Below, in pieces: positions 13,073 to 27,510 of a stretch of 64,000 nucleotides of DNA. The notes under the pieces are model-generated. The model ran no database searches, was not told the DNA's origin, and saw only the letters and a list, made by a program, of their open reading frames with translations. Origin of the DNA: Fratercula arctica (Eukaryota; Chordata; Aves; Charadriiformes; Alcidae). Both the position numbers and the translations under genes were made by a program. Position 1 is the first letter of the stretch, and each line of letters starts with the position of its first letter. The stretch spans positions 50,569,672 through 50,633,671 of the forward strand of contig CANTUZ010000004.1 of assembly GCA_947846985.1 (NCBI GenBank), given 5' to 3'.

Positions 13073-16000
13073 AACATGAATGAAAAAATATACATGCTGC
13101 ATCCTGGCAAGAGAGGTAATAGTCAATATAGCAGGTAATATCATAGAAAAAAATCCAGTTACTATCACAGAAGAAACCATTTTCCTAGTCCTGCCTGCTA
13201 GAACTGTATCACTCTAACTGCACAACACTCACATCACCTAAGATTTTAAATGGTGCAAAATAGCAATATTTGTTTCAGCTTTTGGGTTTGAGGGAACCTT
13301 TCTGCTCTCCAGTCTCTCAGCTTGAGAAAGTGCTAAACTGCACAGTGGATTCCTCTACCTTGTGCAACCATGCAAATTACTGTCTAGTTTTCCCATGCCC
13401 AGCTTGAAATACAGCTTCCATCTTTCTCCTACTTAACCAGATCCTGGTGTGAGACAATACAGTATCGAGAAACATTTCATACTACAACAGTAGTAACATT
13501 AATCTTTTGTTTTATCATTAATTGGAATGAATCCCTGAGGATTCAAGATAACTCCACAGGAGCCTATGTATGCAAAAAAAAAAGGCTGGTTATGGCAAGC
13601 AAGGTTAGAGTTATGTGTACAGTCAACATGCACGTTCACACAATAAGTAGAAAAACGCCTGGTATGATGGGGATTTGGGTGAGGGACCCTTCCCTCTTAC
13701 CCGTACCCAGAGACAAAGGGATACTATCCATCGCCATTTATGAGATCTCAGGGTGGAGGGATGTAAAAATATCAATGCTCCAGCCATTTGAGGCTGCATA
13801 TGGACCCTGTCTGAGACACAGCAGAGACAAGTCTGTCACCTTTAGCATGTAAGATCGCCAACTGAAAGTCAAAGGTATTGTGCCACATAAATGTTTCTTG
13901 TCCCTTTCTGCTACTGGTGAAATGTTCTTTTACAGAGAGGAGCAGGCATGTCCTAATGGTGCGAGCTGCCCGGCGTGAATGCCATGAGGAGCTGGGGACA
14001 AGCCTGGATCCAGAGCTCTGCAACAGGGAGAGCAGCAAAGGGAGGTGGCATCCCACAGAGCTCTTTGAAATGGGCAATGGAAATCCCAGTAATAGGACCA
14101 AGGTCGCCACACTTAATCAAATCAAGCATAGGAGCAGAAACAGGTCCAACCACAGCCTTTCAGCCCTTCCTTTTTAAGGACAGCAGGTTCAACTCTTCTG
14201 CATTGACATCAGCAGTAAATATGTTTCTTTCCAAATATCTTCAGTTCAAGAAACCAGTCTACAAGATGCCAGTGCTCATCTTCCATAAGAGATAGATCAG
14301 TCAGGTTGTCAGTTAAAAGCACTTGCTGTAGGTGAGCTGTGGATAAATTAATCCAACAGGAAAGCTCCATAGGTCAACAGCTTCCTGCCAGGGACAGGGG
14401 AAAGTCACAGCACATTGCTTATTGGTACTGCACATGATGATAATACTGTCTGTTGTCACCTGGAGGCAATGTCCCTGGATATGTTAATGACACCTTTGCC
14501 CCCAGCTTGCATGATGCTGTGGTTCATCATGTTTGAACTGAAGGTTTGTTTCCATAATGACCAAAGACCTTGTGCTACTGAAATGCCCACATGAGCACAT
14601 CATGCGAGCACCATGGATGGCTGTCTCTATGCTTGGGAAGCATGTCCTCCTCATACATCAGAAGAGCAATTGCCACACACCCAAGAGGAGATAAGGATGG
14701 GTCATTCTGTAGACAGCACTATCTGGAACCAAGATTACAAGTGGAGAACATGCAGTGTGACATGGCGCATTACCAAGATACAAACTGCTTAAGATTCTCA
14801 CAGAGGTCAACAGGATTTGGCAGTAGTTGTTGGCTAAGGCTCCAGAGACTGGTTGGTCCTACATGCTCTGCTCCAGGTCTGCTCCAGGTCCAAAAGCACC
14901 AGCCATGGAGTTGGAGTTGCTCCAAGGACTGCACGGACCAAAGAGGTGGACTCTGACCGTTCATAGTGAAGTCCTGCTCTCTGAAGCAGAGGTGGCCCAA
15001 GATGACTGAAGATCAGTTCATTAGCCTAATATCCAAATAAGGAGAAAGAAAGATTTACTGTCATCTCTGATAAGCTGCAAAGGTAGAAAAAAATCTCTGT
15101 TCAGAAGTGACAGGGTGGACGCACACTTGCACGCAAAGTGATACTTGAAGGTAGAACCCATTGTGCTGGCCATGACCAAGATAAGAAGACGACCCACATC
15201 AAACATAGATGAATTTGGGGGAATATTCAGCCTGTGACCACTGAGTTCACAGGTCATAATTTGAAATTACAGGAAACACAAAAAGACACAATTACACACA
15301 TGATGTGGAAGAAGCAAATCTTCACACAACATACCACAGAACTTCAGGAGAAGGGATGGAAAAATCCCAATGCTCAGCAATACACTCTGCTGGCCACTTC
15401 CCTCAGATGATGTTTTGTTGCCTAATATAATGTTTAAAACATCATATTATTGGCAGATGTTCCTTAGCCAATCAGTTCACATCTGTTTTTTTGTAAAACT
15501 TCTTCATATTTATCCTCCTAGAGACTTCTAAGTGGTAGTAGATGTTTTCAGAGACGCAAAAGGAATTCTGGATTGGTTGAGGGTTTTTTCAAGATGAAGA
15601 GGAATTTGAGGGCAAAAGCTGATTATATTTACTCACCAAGCCCTTTATTTTGTAATACAGATACCAGACATGAATATGGAAAAATAATGTAGGTTTCTCT
15701 TGTGAACTGAAAGGTACTTTTATCCATAAAACATCTCAAAACAATTACAATCCAAGTAATGAAAAAAAAAAAATCCTCTAATGGCAGACAATTGGTTTGT
15801 CAAAATTCAGACAAATATTTGTTATGCAAAAGCAATTCTTATTTTAATAAGGCAGTGTGGGACATTTGGGAATGTTCTCAAGAGCTGTATTCCCATCTCT
15901 GCAGAAATATAAAATGACGCGATACAACCGTTTGCATTGCAGCAACAGGTCAACCGCTCCGAAGGCACAATGGCTGGGTAGAGGAGCTGCTTCTGCCAGA

Positions 16001-19000
16001 AATCGTAGACATTTTACGTCATGCACATTCTGGTTCTCAGTTTCCCGTTACTGTTTTCTTTCAGTTTAGGGATAATCCGAGATGTATGTTTCTTGCCATT
16101 TAAAACCAAGAGAAAAACCACAACAGTATTTTCCATGTAAGCCAAAATCTTTCACATGTGCCAACTGTCAAAGCAGACAAAAGAGCTTTGATCATAGTCA
16201 GACACCATAACTAGCTACTTGTTTTAATTACAGAAAGTTTTAGCTATTATTACACGACAGGCTGGCACATTCAGCACATGACATAATTTTATGAAAGCTT
16301 TTCATTTCTCTCAGCACAGCTCCAGCCCTAGGCTATTCCACTCACAGCAGAAGCATCAGTTTGGACGAAGCCAGGGAGATACCTCAGATCGAGACCTACA
16401 ACAACCTGATCATGCACCAACCCTTCTCCCAGCCTGGGTGGGAGACCGTCATCCTCACCGCCCCAGCCGGGGCAGAGCTGTGAACTGCCCACAGGGCCTG
16501 TGTTTTCTTTTGTTTTTTCAATTTTTCAGGATGAAACAATTTTAAATCCCTGAGTTTTGGGATATATTGCATGTTGCTATTACTTGATGTTTTTCTTCTA
16601 TTTATAGTACACTACCTGTTTTGAGTGACTGATGAGCTAGCCCCCAAAATATTGTGTTCTTCCTGCCTGGATCACTGTCAGACCACCAGAAAAAAAACAG
16701 CTGCGGCACAGGATAGTCCAAATGTTTTCACAGGTACTCCTGGGCTACTACATGTTTTCACCTCTCTTAGCAGTACTTTCATTTTGGCAGCGCTTTCTGT
16801 GAACAAACTCGCAAAAGCACTGACGAAGAGCAAATCAAAGCGGGTATGACAGTCGTCAGAAAGCCTCTGTGATTTCTGTTTGAACAAATGCTTATGAGGA
16901 CTCATTTTCTCATAGCTGTGAAGCTCTAATCCTCATCTATTCAGCACATTAGAGAAAAATACCAAATTACATCCCCTATCACTGCATCTAATTTCTAATG
17001 AAATCAAATAAGCATAGTAAAGAGAATAAACACAAATAATTAGCGACAATGATAACATAGGAATTGGGCTGAAAGAGTCTTTCCCTTGGAAAACACTGGA
17101 AAGCAGTGTCAGAGTTGTTTAATTTAACAGTTATTAAAACATCTTATTAACTCAAGTGCTAATTGAGTGCTTGGCAGGAATAACAGAGCAGTGCCAACCA
17201 TACACATACATCAAAAATGCTACAATTTGAAAAAATTCTGTGGTTTAATATTTTATTACTTTTATAACATGTTTGGCTGGCTTAGGTGGCCTTAGCTACC
17301 TCCTTTGTGCCTGTTTGGAAGATGCCATGCTCTGATGGCACACAGCCTCAGCTGTCCTTAAGAAAAAAAGGCAAGTCCATTTGCAGCCCTTCTGGCTGAG
17401 ATCTTCCAGATCTGTCTGAAACATGTGCCTTGCAGTAATGCCTGAGTTTGCAGCCTGAAAGGTGCAAACTGCTGAGCTTTGGGAAATCTCAGCGCTGTGA
17501 CTGCTGACATGATGGACACCAAGGAAGGCAAGGTGAGCACTGAGGGAACAACTGCTCCAGCTATTCCAGGAAAGGACCCATGACTGTGCTGACCACCACC
17601 TTCTCAGGACTGGTGTTTGGTTTCCAGAATACCAGATAATTATTCTTTCTTGTATGTGGACATCTACAGTTTGTTGGGACAAGGTAGACTAACATTACTC
17701 CTTCCTCTACATTTTCCCCCCAACTGTGATGGTTTGTGGTTGCCACGTATTGCTTCCCAGGTTCTTTCTTCCCTTGCACCCATAGCCTGTGAAGGCATCC
17801 TACCATGGCTTCTAGATGGGGAGAGGACAGCCACATATTGCTATACTTTGTTTTTGCAGAACCACAGAGGAGATCACCTCCACTCCCTTCCCCACCATTG
17901 CTCTAAGTGGGAGGAAAGCAACTAGTTTTTCCTGTCCAAGCAAAGCCAAGACATCATATTGCCTGAATTTTGCTCGGGGCCTCAAGGGAAGTATATCCCA
18001 CTGCTGAAAGTATTGCAGAGACACTCAGCTCCAGACCCCTCCCCTTGATGACTACAAATGGAGGTGGGTGGTGGGGAGCTCAATCCTTTAGGGCAAGCCC
18101 AAACTTCAAGTCACACAATCTAAATTAGTTGGGCCCAGGCAGGAGATATTTTGAACTCAGCACATCCTAAACACACTACAGATGCTTTGAGACCAAATGA
18201 CAGCCAGCAAAATGGATGAAAGCTTATTGGTCATGAAGTTTGTCATGCATAAAACCACCTTAAGTCTGTCTTCTAGCCCTCAGCACAGACATAGCCCAAG
18301 TAATTTGTCTTTACATACACAGAAAGCAATGGATGAAGCCAGGATTTAGAGCCAGGCTATAGGTGCTCTCAGTGAACCAAGCTCCTGGCCTGTGTGTGGC
18401 TTCAACACATGGTCCCATGTGCTGGGAGTCTTTGCTGTCAATGCAGGATCTGCAGTGAGTGTGGCTTCCTCAAGCTCAGCAGCTCCAGCATTAGGAGTTT
18501 TACACAGAGCTGCCTGGAGCCCGTAGTTAGGAGCCCCTGAAAGATTATTTAGCTATAGCTTCAAAGATACTAAACTGCCCTTGATGGTTTGTTTGCAGCT
18601 CCAGTGAAGCATGGGCCAGCAAGCATGAGCGACCAGGGCAGGGTTGGAAGCTATACCTGGGACAATGGTTAGGCTGCCTGGCTCGCACAGTAAACCCAGT
18701 AAAGGTTATAAAGTCCTTCGAGTGGTCAAATCCACTGGGAACCTTATTCAGAGGAGGGAGGTAGGGAGGCTGTGCTGCATATATCATCTTCCCCAGCCAC
18801 CTAGAAATGACCAGCCACCAAACAACTAACGCTTATTAATAAACTTGCTTAAGGAAATTGGCCAGAGTATTACTTTTCATTGTGCTGAATGAATGGAGCT
18901 AAATATAATCCAGAGCTCGTTTTGCTGGATAACAATGCGAGAGAAACTTCCTGTTCTAGCAGAAATCCCAGAGTTTGGAAGTAGGAGTTTCTCTAGGCTG

Positions 19001-22000
19001 GGTGAAATTCTTCAAATCTCAAGAAACATTAAGGTCACTCTCTAAATTCCTCTCTCCGCCCAAATAAAGATATTATTTTAACACTCCATGTGAAGGGTAA
19101 TCTAGTGTCTTTATTAGAACACAGCTGAAAGCACAAGATGTTTTAATCAATGATCACTCAGAAACAAAGGTAATTCTCAGCTTAAGACCCAAATTCAATA
19201 ATTATTTTTTCAGCTGAACTGGAATAAAGACATTATTTAAAAATGTATCTGTCATCTCACACTGCCTGCAGCTTGCTGTTGGATATCTGTTTCTCAGGAG
19301 CACTGTGGCAGCTCCTTATGTAAAGGGAAAAAAATATAACCATTTCCTCACATGACTTCATTTGGGATTATGTCTTTTTACATCTCCTTCAGTGGATCAC
19401 CATATCAGGAGAGGCTTTCAGGTGCTAACAAAGGCGGTGGAGGGTGTGCAATGTACACCAGTCTTTGCAAAGAGGCCTGTTTGTGTTGCAAATTGGCAAA
19501 AACAAAGGGCCTCAGTGTTTGATTTTTCACTCGGTGCTAAATGAACCACAGGCCAGCTGGGCTGCAGGAGAGAGGGGATCACTGGAGAACCAGGAGCTCA
19601 GCAGCACCACCGCTGCCAGGGCTGGGACTCGGGAGATTCAGCGATGTAAAAACGCTTTAATCCTGCCAGGCTCCTCTCCTTCATTTTGCCATTGGTTACG
19701 CTACCAACACATCAACCTTCCTGATGAGTTCTCCAGGAACAACTTTGATCCCCCAGTGCTGCCAGCATAAGCGGCCTTCTTGCAAAGACTTTTGCTCTAA
19801 GAGAAGAACAAGGAGCTAATCTGCGAGTCCTTTTTAGCTCTGCAGGTGCAAAATCTGGTCTTTTCCCTTTGTGACAGTGCCATGCATAATGGACCTGAAC
19901 CCAATATTGCCAATAAATACTGACTGTTCTTCAGCTCAGGAGGCTCTGGTGTGTGTAGCTGTAGGATGGTGATGGGTTGCATCCAAGGCCCTCTGGGCTG
20001 TGGCGATTCCCATTAGAAGAGGTGTTCAAGGAAGTCAAGCGAACCACAGTTGTTGTGGGTGGGGTGGACACTTAACGCCTAATGAGTGGTGGAAGTTTTA
20101 AGAGGCTGCTAAAACCAAAGTAAGAAGCTTTGGCAGAGCGTGGTGAGGCCCCTGAGCAGAGCCGGTTTGGTCCTGTTGAGATCTACGCATCTGGGGCCAA
20201 GGTGGTGGGTCAAGGGGTGCAAGCAAGGAGGAGGCAGAAGCTGGTGGGGTGTAAAGGGACTTATATGTTGGAGGTGAAGAGGAGAGGGGGTAGAAGGCCA
20301 TGAACTTGGGGTAGGGGTGAGAGGAGGTGGAAAACAAGAGACACGTTGGGTACCTTATGGGTATCTGCTGGTGATCTCTTGGATGTCTGCTGTGCAGGAG
20401 CACTCCTGGGAGGCCGTGGGCTTGCTGTGCTCCTGTGACACATCTCTAGTGCTTGCGTAGACAGATGCTCAGCTCTGCAAGATTTTACTGTGAGTGCAAT
20501 AAGCGATTTGCTAATCCCTTGCTTCTGAAGGCCTGCAGGTGTATACAGATGAGAGACAGATCACCTTACCCTCCACCAGTGAGATCTGGGGTGTTGCTGG
20601 TCTTTCCAAGGCTGGGCAATAGTCACACTGTGACAGAGCACACCGCTTTGGGAAGAAAACCCCTTGGTGGCCTCCAACCCAAGGCAGCAGCACTCAGGTG
20701 CAAACTACTGCCTTTGCCAGATCTTGAGCATAATTACATGAACCTGCAAGACAAACTCAGCATTACCAGTTGCTCCTGCAACTCCAGCGAGCTGGATAGT
20801 TAGGAGCAGCTTTGAAAAACTGCATGTGTGGTCTCTAGATCACCTGTCCACCAAGTGGTGCTTGGCCTCTCAACTTGGAGCATCACCATGGCACTTTCCC
20901 TCACTGTTCCATGGCTGTGGTTCTCTGCCAGGGACCCTCCAGGCCATGCGGCCCTGAGGAGCTCCTGGCATAGGGTACGGGGTGTTTTTCCAGGGGAGGC
21001 CACGCTGTGGGACTACCTCTGCCTGCTGGATAATGAACACATGGGCTAGAGCTTGGGTTGTCCCCTCGGATGGAGGCTGAGATGCTCCAACACAGCCACA
21101 GTCCCTGAGTGTGGAGACAGGACTGGAGAAAGACAGGGCATGCTTCTGTCCATGAGTGTCTGAGATGACTTTTTGTACCTCAGACGGGCCCTGCAGTAAC
21201 CGCCGAGCTGCGAGGAGCGGCTGGAGGACGCAGGAGCAGATTTCGCGCTCTCGCCCTGTGCTTTGATGCTCTCAGCTAATGAGTTAATCAGCTGCTTGTT
21301 GTCGCGCCTGACGGGAAAATAACAACAAACACTACCAGAGGATCAACTAAAGAGAGCAAAATATTTTCTGGCATGTGCTCCTTTGACTGCAACATCAAAG
21401 ATCACATTAAGATTTTTGTAGAAGATTATTTCTCCGCGTTTCTTTAGTTCTGAAATTATCAGGACTGTCAAACCCCATTTGCAGGAAGACCTTCTGGGGA
21501 GGAGGATGCTGCTGAAAGGGCAGAGATGTTTAATATTTCACGAAAGGCTTGCACAGACTAATGCACAATTCTCAAAACATCCTCATTAAAATGCTTTAAT
21601 TAACGTTGGTTCAAGTACTAGCAGACATGGAGCTTCGTGTGTCTCAGATACTTCGGGGGTGCTGGGCACCACTTGGGTCCCCACGGGAGCATCCTTTCCC
21701 TCTCCCAGGGGAAGGATGTGTCTCGAACCCCCTCACAAGCTACTTCTAACACCGAATGAGTTTCCTCATCTCGAAGGGCCAAGAGTCATTTTTTTACCCG
21801 ACCACATGCCATTCCAGTAACCATTCATGCAAAGCAAACAAAGTCAACAGTGTAAAGGGAGCAGCAGTGATGATCTTTTCCCTTTCAAAGGCTGTGGTTT
21901 CAGTTCCCCAAAGCCGTAATCTCATTAACCGTCTACCCGGCATCCAGACCGGGCACCCTCCTGCTCCCACTCCAACACTGGGAACGCTCCTCTGTCCTTG

Positions 22001-22733
22001 GCCACCTTGTCTGTCTTTTGGAGAAGGGACAAGAAAACTCCTTCAGACCAAGCCAGACAACAGAAAATCAAGGGAACAACCTCATTTCTACAAGGTGAGT
22101 TTTAAAATGGAAAAAAAGATGCTTCTTTTCACACCCAGAAGAGACAGAGCACCTTGTGTTTTCTGAAGAGCTGGGCGTCATGTCACACTGAAAAAGAGAT
22201 GGAAGGAAAGGTGGGTCGAAAAATATCCCCTGTACTTATTATTTCTTTGGGCCAGGCAGGTTTCGGGGGTCTCTAAGGCAGTGCCCTGCAAGGGCTGCAC
22301 ATCGGCAGCACCTGTGGGATACCTGCTGCTGCCCACCCTGTCCCTGTCGAGGGCGCTCGCTCCTGCCCGCGAGCTCCAGCCCGCCCCAAATTTCTGCATC
22401 TGCACAGACCACAGGGAAGGTCAAGGACTAAACGTGACACCAAGACTGACCAAATTTGCCAACGGCGGCAGCCCGTGAGGAAGTGCCCTTTGCTACCGGC
22501 GGCTTTGTCTGTGCGGAGATAAGAGAAAGGGTCTCCTCGCCGGACGGGCAACCACCGCTGCCACCCCCCAGCAAAGCCACGGAGGAGCCAGGTGGCAGCT
22601 CGTTTTGCACAGTCTTTTACAGTGATTATTAACCCGGTTTAGAGTCACATTCCCAGCAACTTCCTTCAGTCGGCACTGACGTGGCAGTGAACTATGGCAA
22701 GTCGGGTCTGCTGGAGCGTGCCCACCAAGCGAG
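13073..22733. other. No gene recognised
   Basis: Nothing with recognisable coding potential. A mildly CpG-enriched patch lies at about 21185-21315 and another at 22325-22560. A strong donor sequence at 22095 on the plus strand follows an open frame (see findings). The stretch 14330-15010 has a mixed, transposon-like look, but no motif could be assigned. Confidence 0.55.
15423..15449. repeat. AT-rich 13-bp inverted repeat, one mismatch
   Basis: The arm TAATATAATGTTT and its near-complement AAACATCATATTA are separated by one base. No transposon ends or target duplications were recognised around it. Confidence 0.7.
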
Positions 22734-22828
22734 CGGATGGAGGACGGCATCCCAGCCTGCGGATCTCGGCTGGAGGACAGCATCCCAGCCAGCAGATCGG
22801 CTGGAGGACAGCATCCCAGCATGTGGAC
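22734..22828. repeat. Minisatellite of about 31 bp, three copies
   Basis: Copies lie at 22734-22766 (33 bp, more diverged), 22767-22797 and 22798-22828. The shared core is CTGGAGGACAGCATCCCAGC. The last two copies differ only in their final bases. The array falls in a GC-rich patch and may vary in copy number between individuals. Confidence 0.9.
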
Positions 22829-25800
22829 GAGCTTGCACTTCAACCTGCAATAGATACGAATCTCCATTCCCGAGAACATGCATTTTAATTATGCAAACTC
22901 TATGCGCATTTTTAAAACATGAGGAAAGAAAAACAGGACCCTGTCTTATCTTTTTGTGAAATCATTATTTGGCTTGAAATACATGGATAATTAACAACAT
23001 TATCATGCAAATTTAAGTGAAGTGAGCTGGGTGATTTAAAGTGACTTCACCTACCTAGCCATAAAAATTGCAACACGGGGCTGTCGCAATGAAGCTCTGA
23101 GAACTATTTTTAGTGCAGCGCTGCAAGAGAGGGCCTGTGGGAGGGCATCTTCCAGAGGAATGCAGACGGTATCTTTTCGGAGGAATTAATCCTTAGGAAA
23201 CCATTACTAGCTCTCATGAATGACCGAAGGATATTTTTCTGGCTAGGCTGGAGTTTATACACAAAGAGCCACATGCAACAAAAGAAAATCATGAGTCACT
23301 GAATTTAAGGAACAATTTACTGAAGCCAAATTTTCAAGTGCTCCTCCCTCTGCTTGCTGTCCTTGGGGCACACCAGCCCTTTATCAGTGGTAAAAACAAA
23401 GTAAAAAAATTCTTATTTATTTCCTCTGAATGGGAGCAGTCAAGCTCTTTCAGGATTGCAGCTCTACAAAGCTCTCATGTCATACTTTTAGAGGCATGAA
23501 AAATACCCACCTACTGAGATCGACTCATTTCTGCTTCCTGTGATTTTACAGCGTCGCATCTTTGACCGGCAGGTTTCAGATCACGCACACCCTCTTCAAG
23601 TGCAGTTAACATCTCCCCTTGTCAAAAAAGACCACGTGAATGCTCCTTGTAAAACAACCATCCAAAACAGACCCTGAATGCTCCTGTGACATTTCCATAG
23701 ATATCTTAGGTGGTTTTTTGCCTGTCCATGTGCGTTAAGTTGGATCTCTGTAAGAGAGTTACAGATCACGCTTAGAAAATACCTCGTCTGTTGTTCTGTT
23801 GCAGCTCGGCGTGGGGTAACCCCTCCTGGTCACCCTTCCTGGACACTGATGAGGATTTCTGGCACACTGGCATTGGAGAACAGCGCCAATCACAGGGACA
23901 CAACATCGTGGCTGATTGCAGACACTGTGTTAATGAACGTTGTCCTTAGAGATTCATAAACAGCTAAAACTGGCTATTTTTCTTTCCCCCAAAATACCTA
24001 TAAACACATAAACTGAGTGGAGGCCTATCTAGGCTGAAATGTTTTGTTAGTACATCTAAAGTGTCAAAATAGTCATCACATAAACTCACATTTTACTGGT
24101 ATATAAAGTACTTAGCAGCATCACCTTTGAAAAAAAGTCATAAATGCCATATAAACCGACAATTTTAGATAACGTTTTGGGGGGTTTTTTTAGGCACATC
24201 ACCCTCGTTCTGTTCCCCTCATGCCTATCTTAACTCAAAAACATTTGACCCCAGGTGCAGCATTCAAGAATCTGTAGATGAAGGAGGAAACAATGTGCTG
24301 CTGCTTACAGCAGCAAAGGGATCCAGGAGTTCCCATCTCCCTGAAAGTCACTGGGACTTTGGTTGCCAAAGTGACTTCAGAAAACAGGACTTCAAAGCCT
24401 TTCAAAATTGTATGGCTGAGAAAAATAAATAAATAAAGGTTGTAACCAGCCTAAAATTTTAAAACATTTAATGACTTTTTATGGAGTGCATTTCCATTTA
24501 TCAACCTTACCCAACGCTTCAAAGGGCGAGCAGAGGTGGTCGGTTTGGCCGCTCATCCCTAGCACCAAACCCTTCCTTCTAATTTCGCCTCCCACTTGTT
24601 GGGTCTTGCCTCCGATTGCACATCCATAGGGAAAGACTTACATTTTCCTACACGTCTGCAAAACACCTGCCGCAATGCCTGAGCCCTCTAGATGCTACTA
24701 AAATAATAATAATAATTATGAGCACGCTTCCCAGTGCGCGTGGTGTGCAGCGAGGCGGCCGAGAGCCCTACCACCAGCAGCTTTACAGTCTGCCGTCTAA
24801 TTACGGCGAAGAAGAGGGTGGAGGAAGACCAGCTAGAGTAGGGGAAGAGGGAAAGGCTCTTGGGAGAAAACTTGAGCATTTGACAAGGTAGAATCTCTCT
24901 CCTCACCTGTGCTTAATGAAGATGCTGCAACTGAACACCTTTATGGATCACCCCAAAGATGCCCCTTTTTTTCCTGCTGGGGAAGTTCGTCTGGGTGGAC
25001 TTTGAGGTCCTTTTCTGCTGCCAAGGGACTTCCTCAGGCTGGTGTAGACCCTGAAATGCTACAAAGTGCCAGCAGAAATCACAGGGAAGCAAATGTACAG
25101 GGACTGCCATGCCATCAGGAAAGGCCAGGAGATGGAAACGCACTCCAAAGGGAGTAAGGGCAGGCGCAGGAAACCTGCTGGCTCCTGAAACTCTCCAATT
25201 TGCCATCCTGGTGCAAAGCATCTGCCCAGCACATGGTCGGTCGACCTGACACATCTAAGAAATCCCACATGGAAATCCAGCAACCTGAAACACAGGGCGA
25301 AAGAAACCATCCTGGTCATAAATACAGCTCTGTGTTTTTGCAGGGAACTGAGCTCCATATTTCATTCAGAAGGGAGAACTGGGAGGGAGACAGGGGTGGG
25401 GTTCTTTTATGGGTAAAATCTGCAATTTTGTCATTTGTTTTTCACTCGAAGCAGGTAATTGTCGTGGATTGCAATTCCAAAATTGTTTAACTTCAGGTAG
25501 ATCAAAGTATTTGGTTTCTATGAAATCCAATGCAGGCCTTTAAAGTTATTACCTTTTTCTATAAGACTGAAAGACGTTGAACCAAAACATTCCAAAATGG
25601 AAACTAAAATTTCTCTTTCTTGTTACCAATTTTTCTATTTAAATGAATTTGTGTCCTATTCAACGTGTTACTATAAGAGAAGTCATTTCTCAACACATTA
25701 GCACTTCCAAGCAGGAAAAACACCAGTCCCAAAGTTTCCCATTCCTGCTGCTGCTAGAAAAGCCCCAAAGCTGACGCCGTCTCTGGTTGGGACATGCCGG

Positions 25801-26889
25801 GATCGTCTGGGATACTGGGAGCGGACACCTGAGCATTCCCCCAGAGCCCTGTCAGCGAGGCACACGCAGCCGGTGGGTTTCTGTCACCGCAGGCAGAGCT
25901 GGAGGGTGTTGCACACGCAGCTGCCTCTGCACGGAACAATATCCTGTCGGGCGTTTTCTTGTCTTAACAAATTACCCCGAAGTGCCCCTAAAATAGTCAG
26001 GTTGCTGGGAGGAATTGCAGAAACATGAAGACATAGGATGCTTTTTGCTGGGCTGACCAGAAAACCGTTTCTGCAAAAAGTTACGGCGTGATCTGGGACG
26101 GCAGCAAAAGGTGAGAGGGAGATGAAGGTGTGACGAAGCAAATGTTTTGCAGTGACACGTTGTCCTGGAGTGTAAATGAGGAGCTGGAATGGCTCAGCAA
26201 GAGCCCAGCACGCACCGACAGCAGGGTCTGTATATGCACTGGGAGCTGGAGGTGACAGCCCAGCCTGCAGGACCAGCTGCTGAAGTGATGCTAAAAGGTA
26301 GTCTAAAAATAAAGCCCTTATCAGGGCGAGAGGGCCAAGTATTTCATCACTCTGCCTCAATTGATGACTAGCAAAGCATGGGCTAGGAGGATTTCTGTTT
26401 TGTCAGGAGCTGTATTCTGATTCACAGTTTGCTGGGCTTGGGCAAATATCTTCTGTTGACTTATGCCTTGTGGGAACGTCAGCACGACTGCTCGGCTGCA
26501 CCATTCCCCACCCGCCGGCATCTCCGCTCCGTATGAAGCAGGACAGCAAAACACAGCATTTTATAGAGAAAGCACATAAAAACCACAGAGTCATGGCTGG
26601 ACCAACACCTGTAAGAAGCAACAGTTTGAGGTTTGGTGCTCAGGTCTCCCTTGCCCATCTGCCCTGAAGGGAACGGCAAGCAAAACTTCCCCTGGAAGGG
26701 GAAAAAAAAAGCTTCACTTCATCTGAGCGACTTGACTGGCTCTGTCCCAGGCAGATACGTTATTTAAGGAACTCTTCATTGAGCACAGGGGTAGGTTTGA
26801 TCCTTAGAGCCTTGAATCCCTGGGAAACAGGCAGAGAAAGGGCAGGGAGAGGTGCCTGGCAGGGGCAGAGCAGCAGTGGGGTGATGCTG
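22829..26889. other. No gene recognised
   Basis: AT-rich to moderate sequence with an (AAT)n-like tract at about 24700-24717. No exon, RNA gene or interspersed repeat was recognised. Confidence 0.6.
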
Positions 26890-27510
26890 GTGGCAGCGCC
26901 GGTGGCAACGCCGGTGGCAGTGCCCGCTGCCAGACCCACCACCCCCGCGGCCCCTCTCCGCAGGCTGGGCTGGCTGCAGGCTGGCTCCCAACCACACAAT
27001 GCAGCTTCACACCCAGGTCGGCACCGCGCTGGGACAACCCTTGTGCACCTCGTGGCATCCAGCGACAGCAGCTCCCACAGCTGTGGGATCCTCAGGCTGC
27101 TTTTAGGAAAGCTAAGCTGAGGAAGAGCTCTCCAGCCCGGCTGCACCAGGGCGTGCAGGGACCCCAGGGGACGGCGCCGGCATGGTGACACCCTCACCGC
27201 TGCCGCACGAGGCACGTTGCCGCCGAGCCGGGAGCCCTTGCCGTGGGAAAGCCTTTGATCTAACCAGATCTCCCAGGGCCGCCTGCCGGACTCGGCTTCC
27301 ACTTCGGTACCTGATCTTGTAAACATCAGCGCCGGCGCAGCCGCCGCGCACGCAGAAGCCACATCCTGTCGAGCCCTTTTGCAATCTGCAGGGCCATCTC
27401 CTTGGCCACAACACAGAGGGGTTGCGACACCCGGGGAGCAACTTGTCTGCATGGAGTAACGCACCCGTCGGGGTGCGGTGTTGGCTCTCTGCGCTCGCAC
27501 GCACCGGGGG
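26890..27510. promoter_or_regulatory. CpG-rich block, candidate orphan CpG island
   Basis: CpGs are frequent from about 26890, with tight clusters at 27165-27260, 27285-27370 and 27425-27500. The minus strand holds a 246-codon open frame (26760-27500), the longest in the window. Its composition (Arg, Ala, Pro, Cys and Gly rich, no domain) looks like chance translation of GC-rich DNA. The block also has short direct repeats of GGTGGCARYGCC near 26888-26925. No TATA box or exon was recognised. Confidence 0.5.

Noticed and set aside
14330..15010. Stretch with a transposase-like feel
   Set aside because: No catalytic motif, terminal repeats or target duplication could be identified, so it could not be assigned to a transposon family.
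24990..25060. Possible old CR1 tail (GACTTTGAGGTCC)
   Set aside because: Only a short similarity to the CR1 3' end; flanking sequence does not continue the match.
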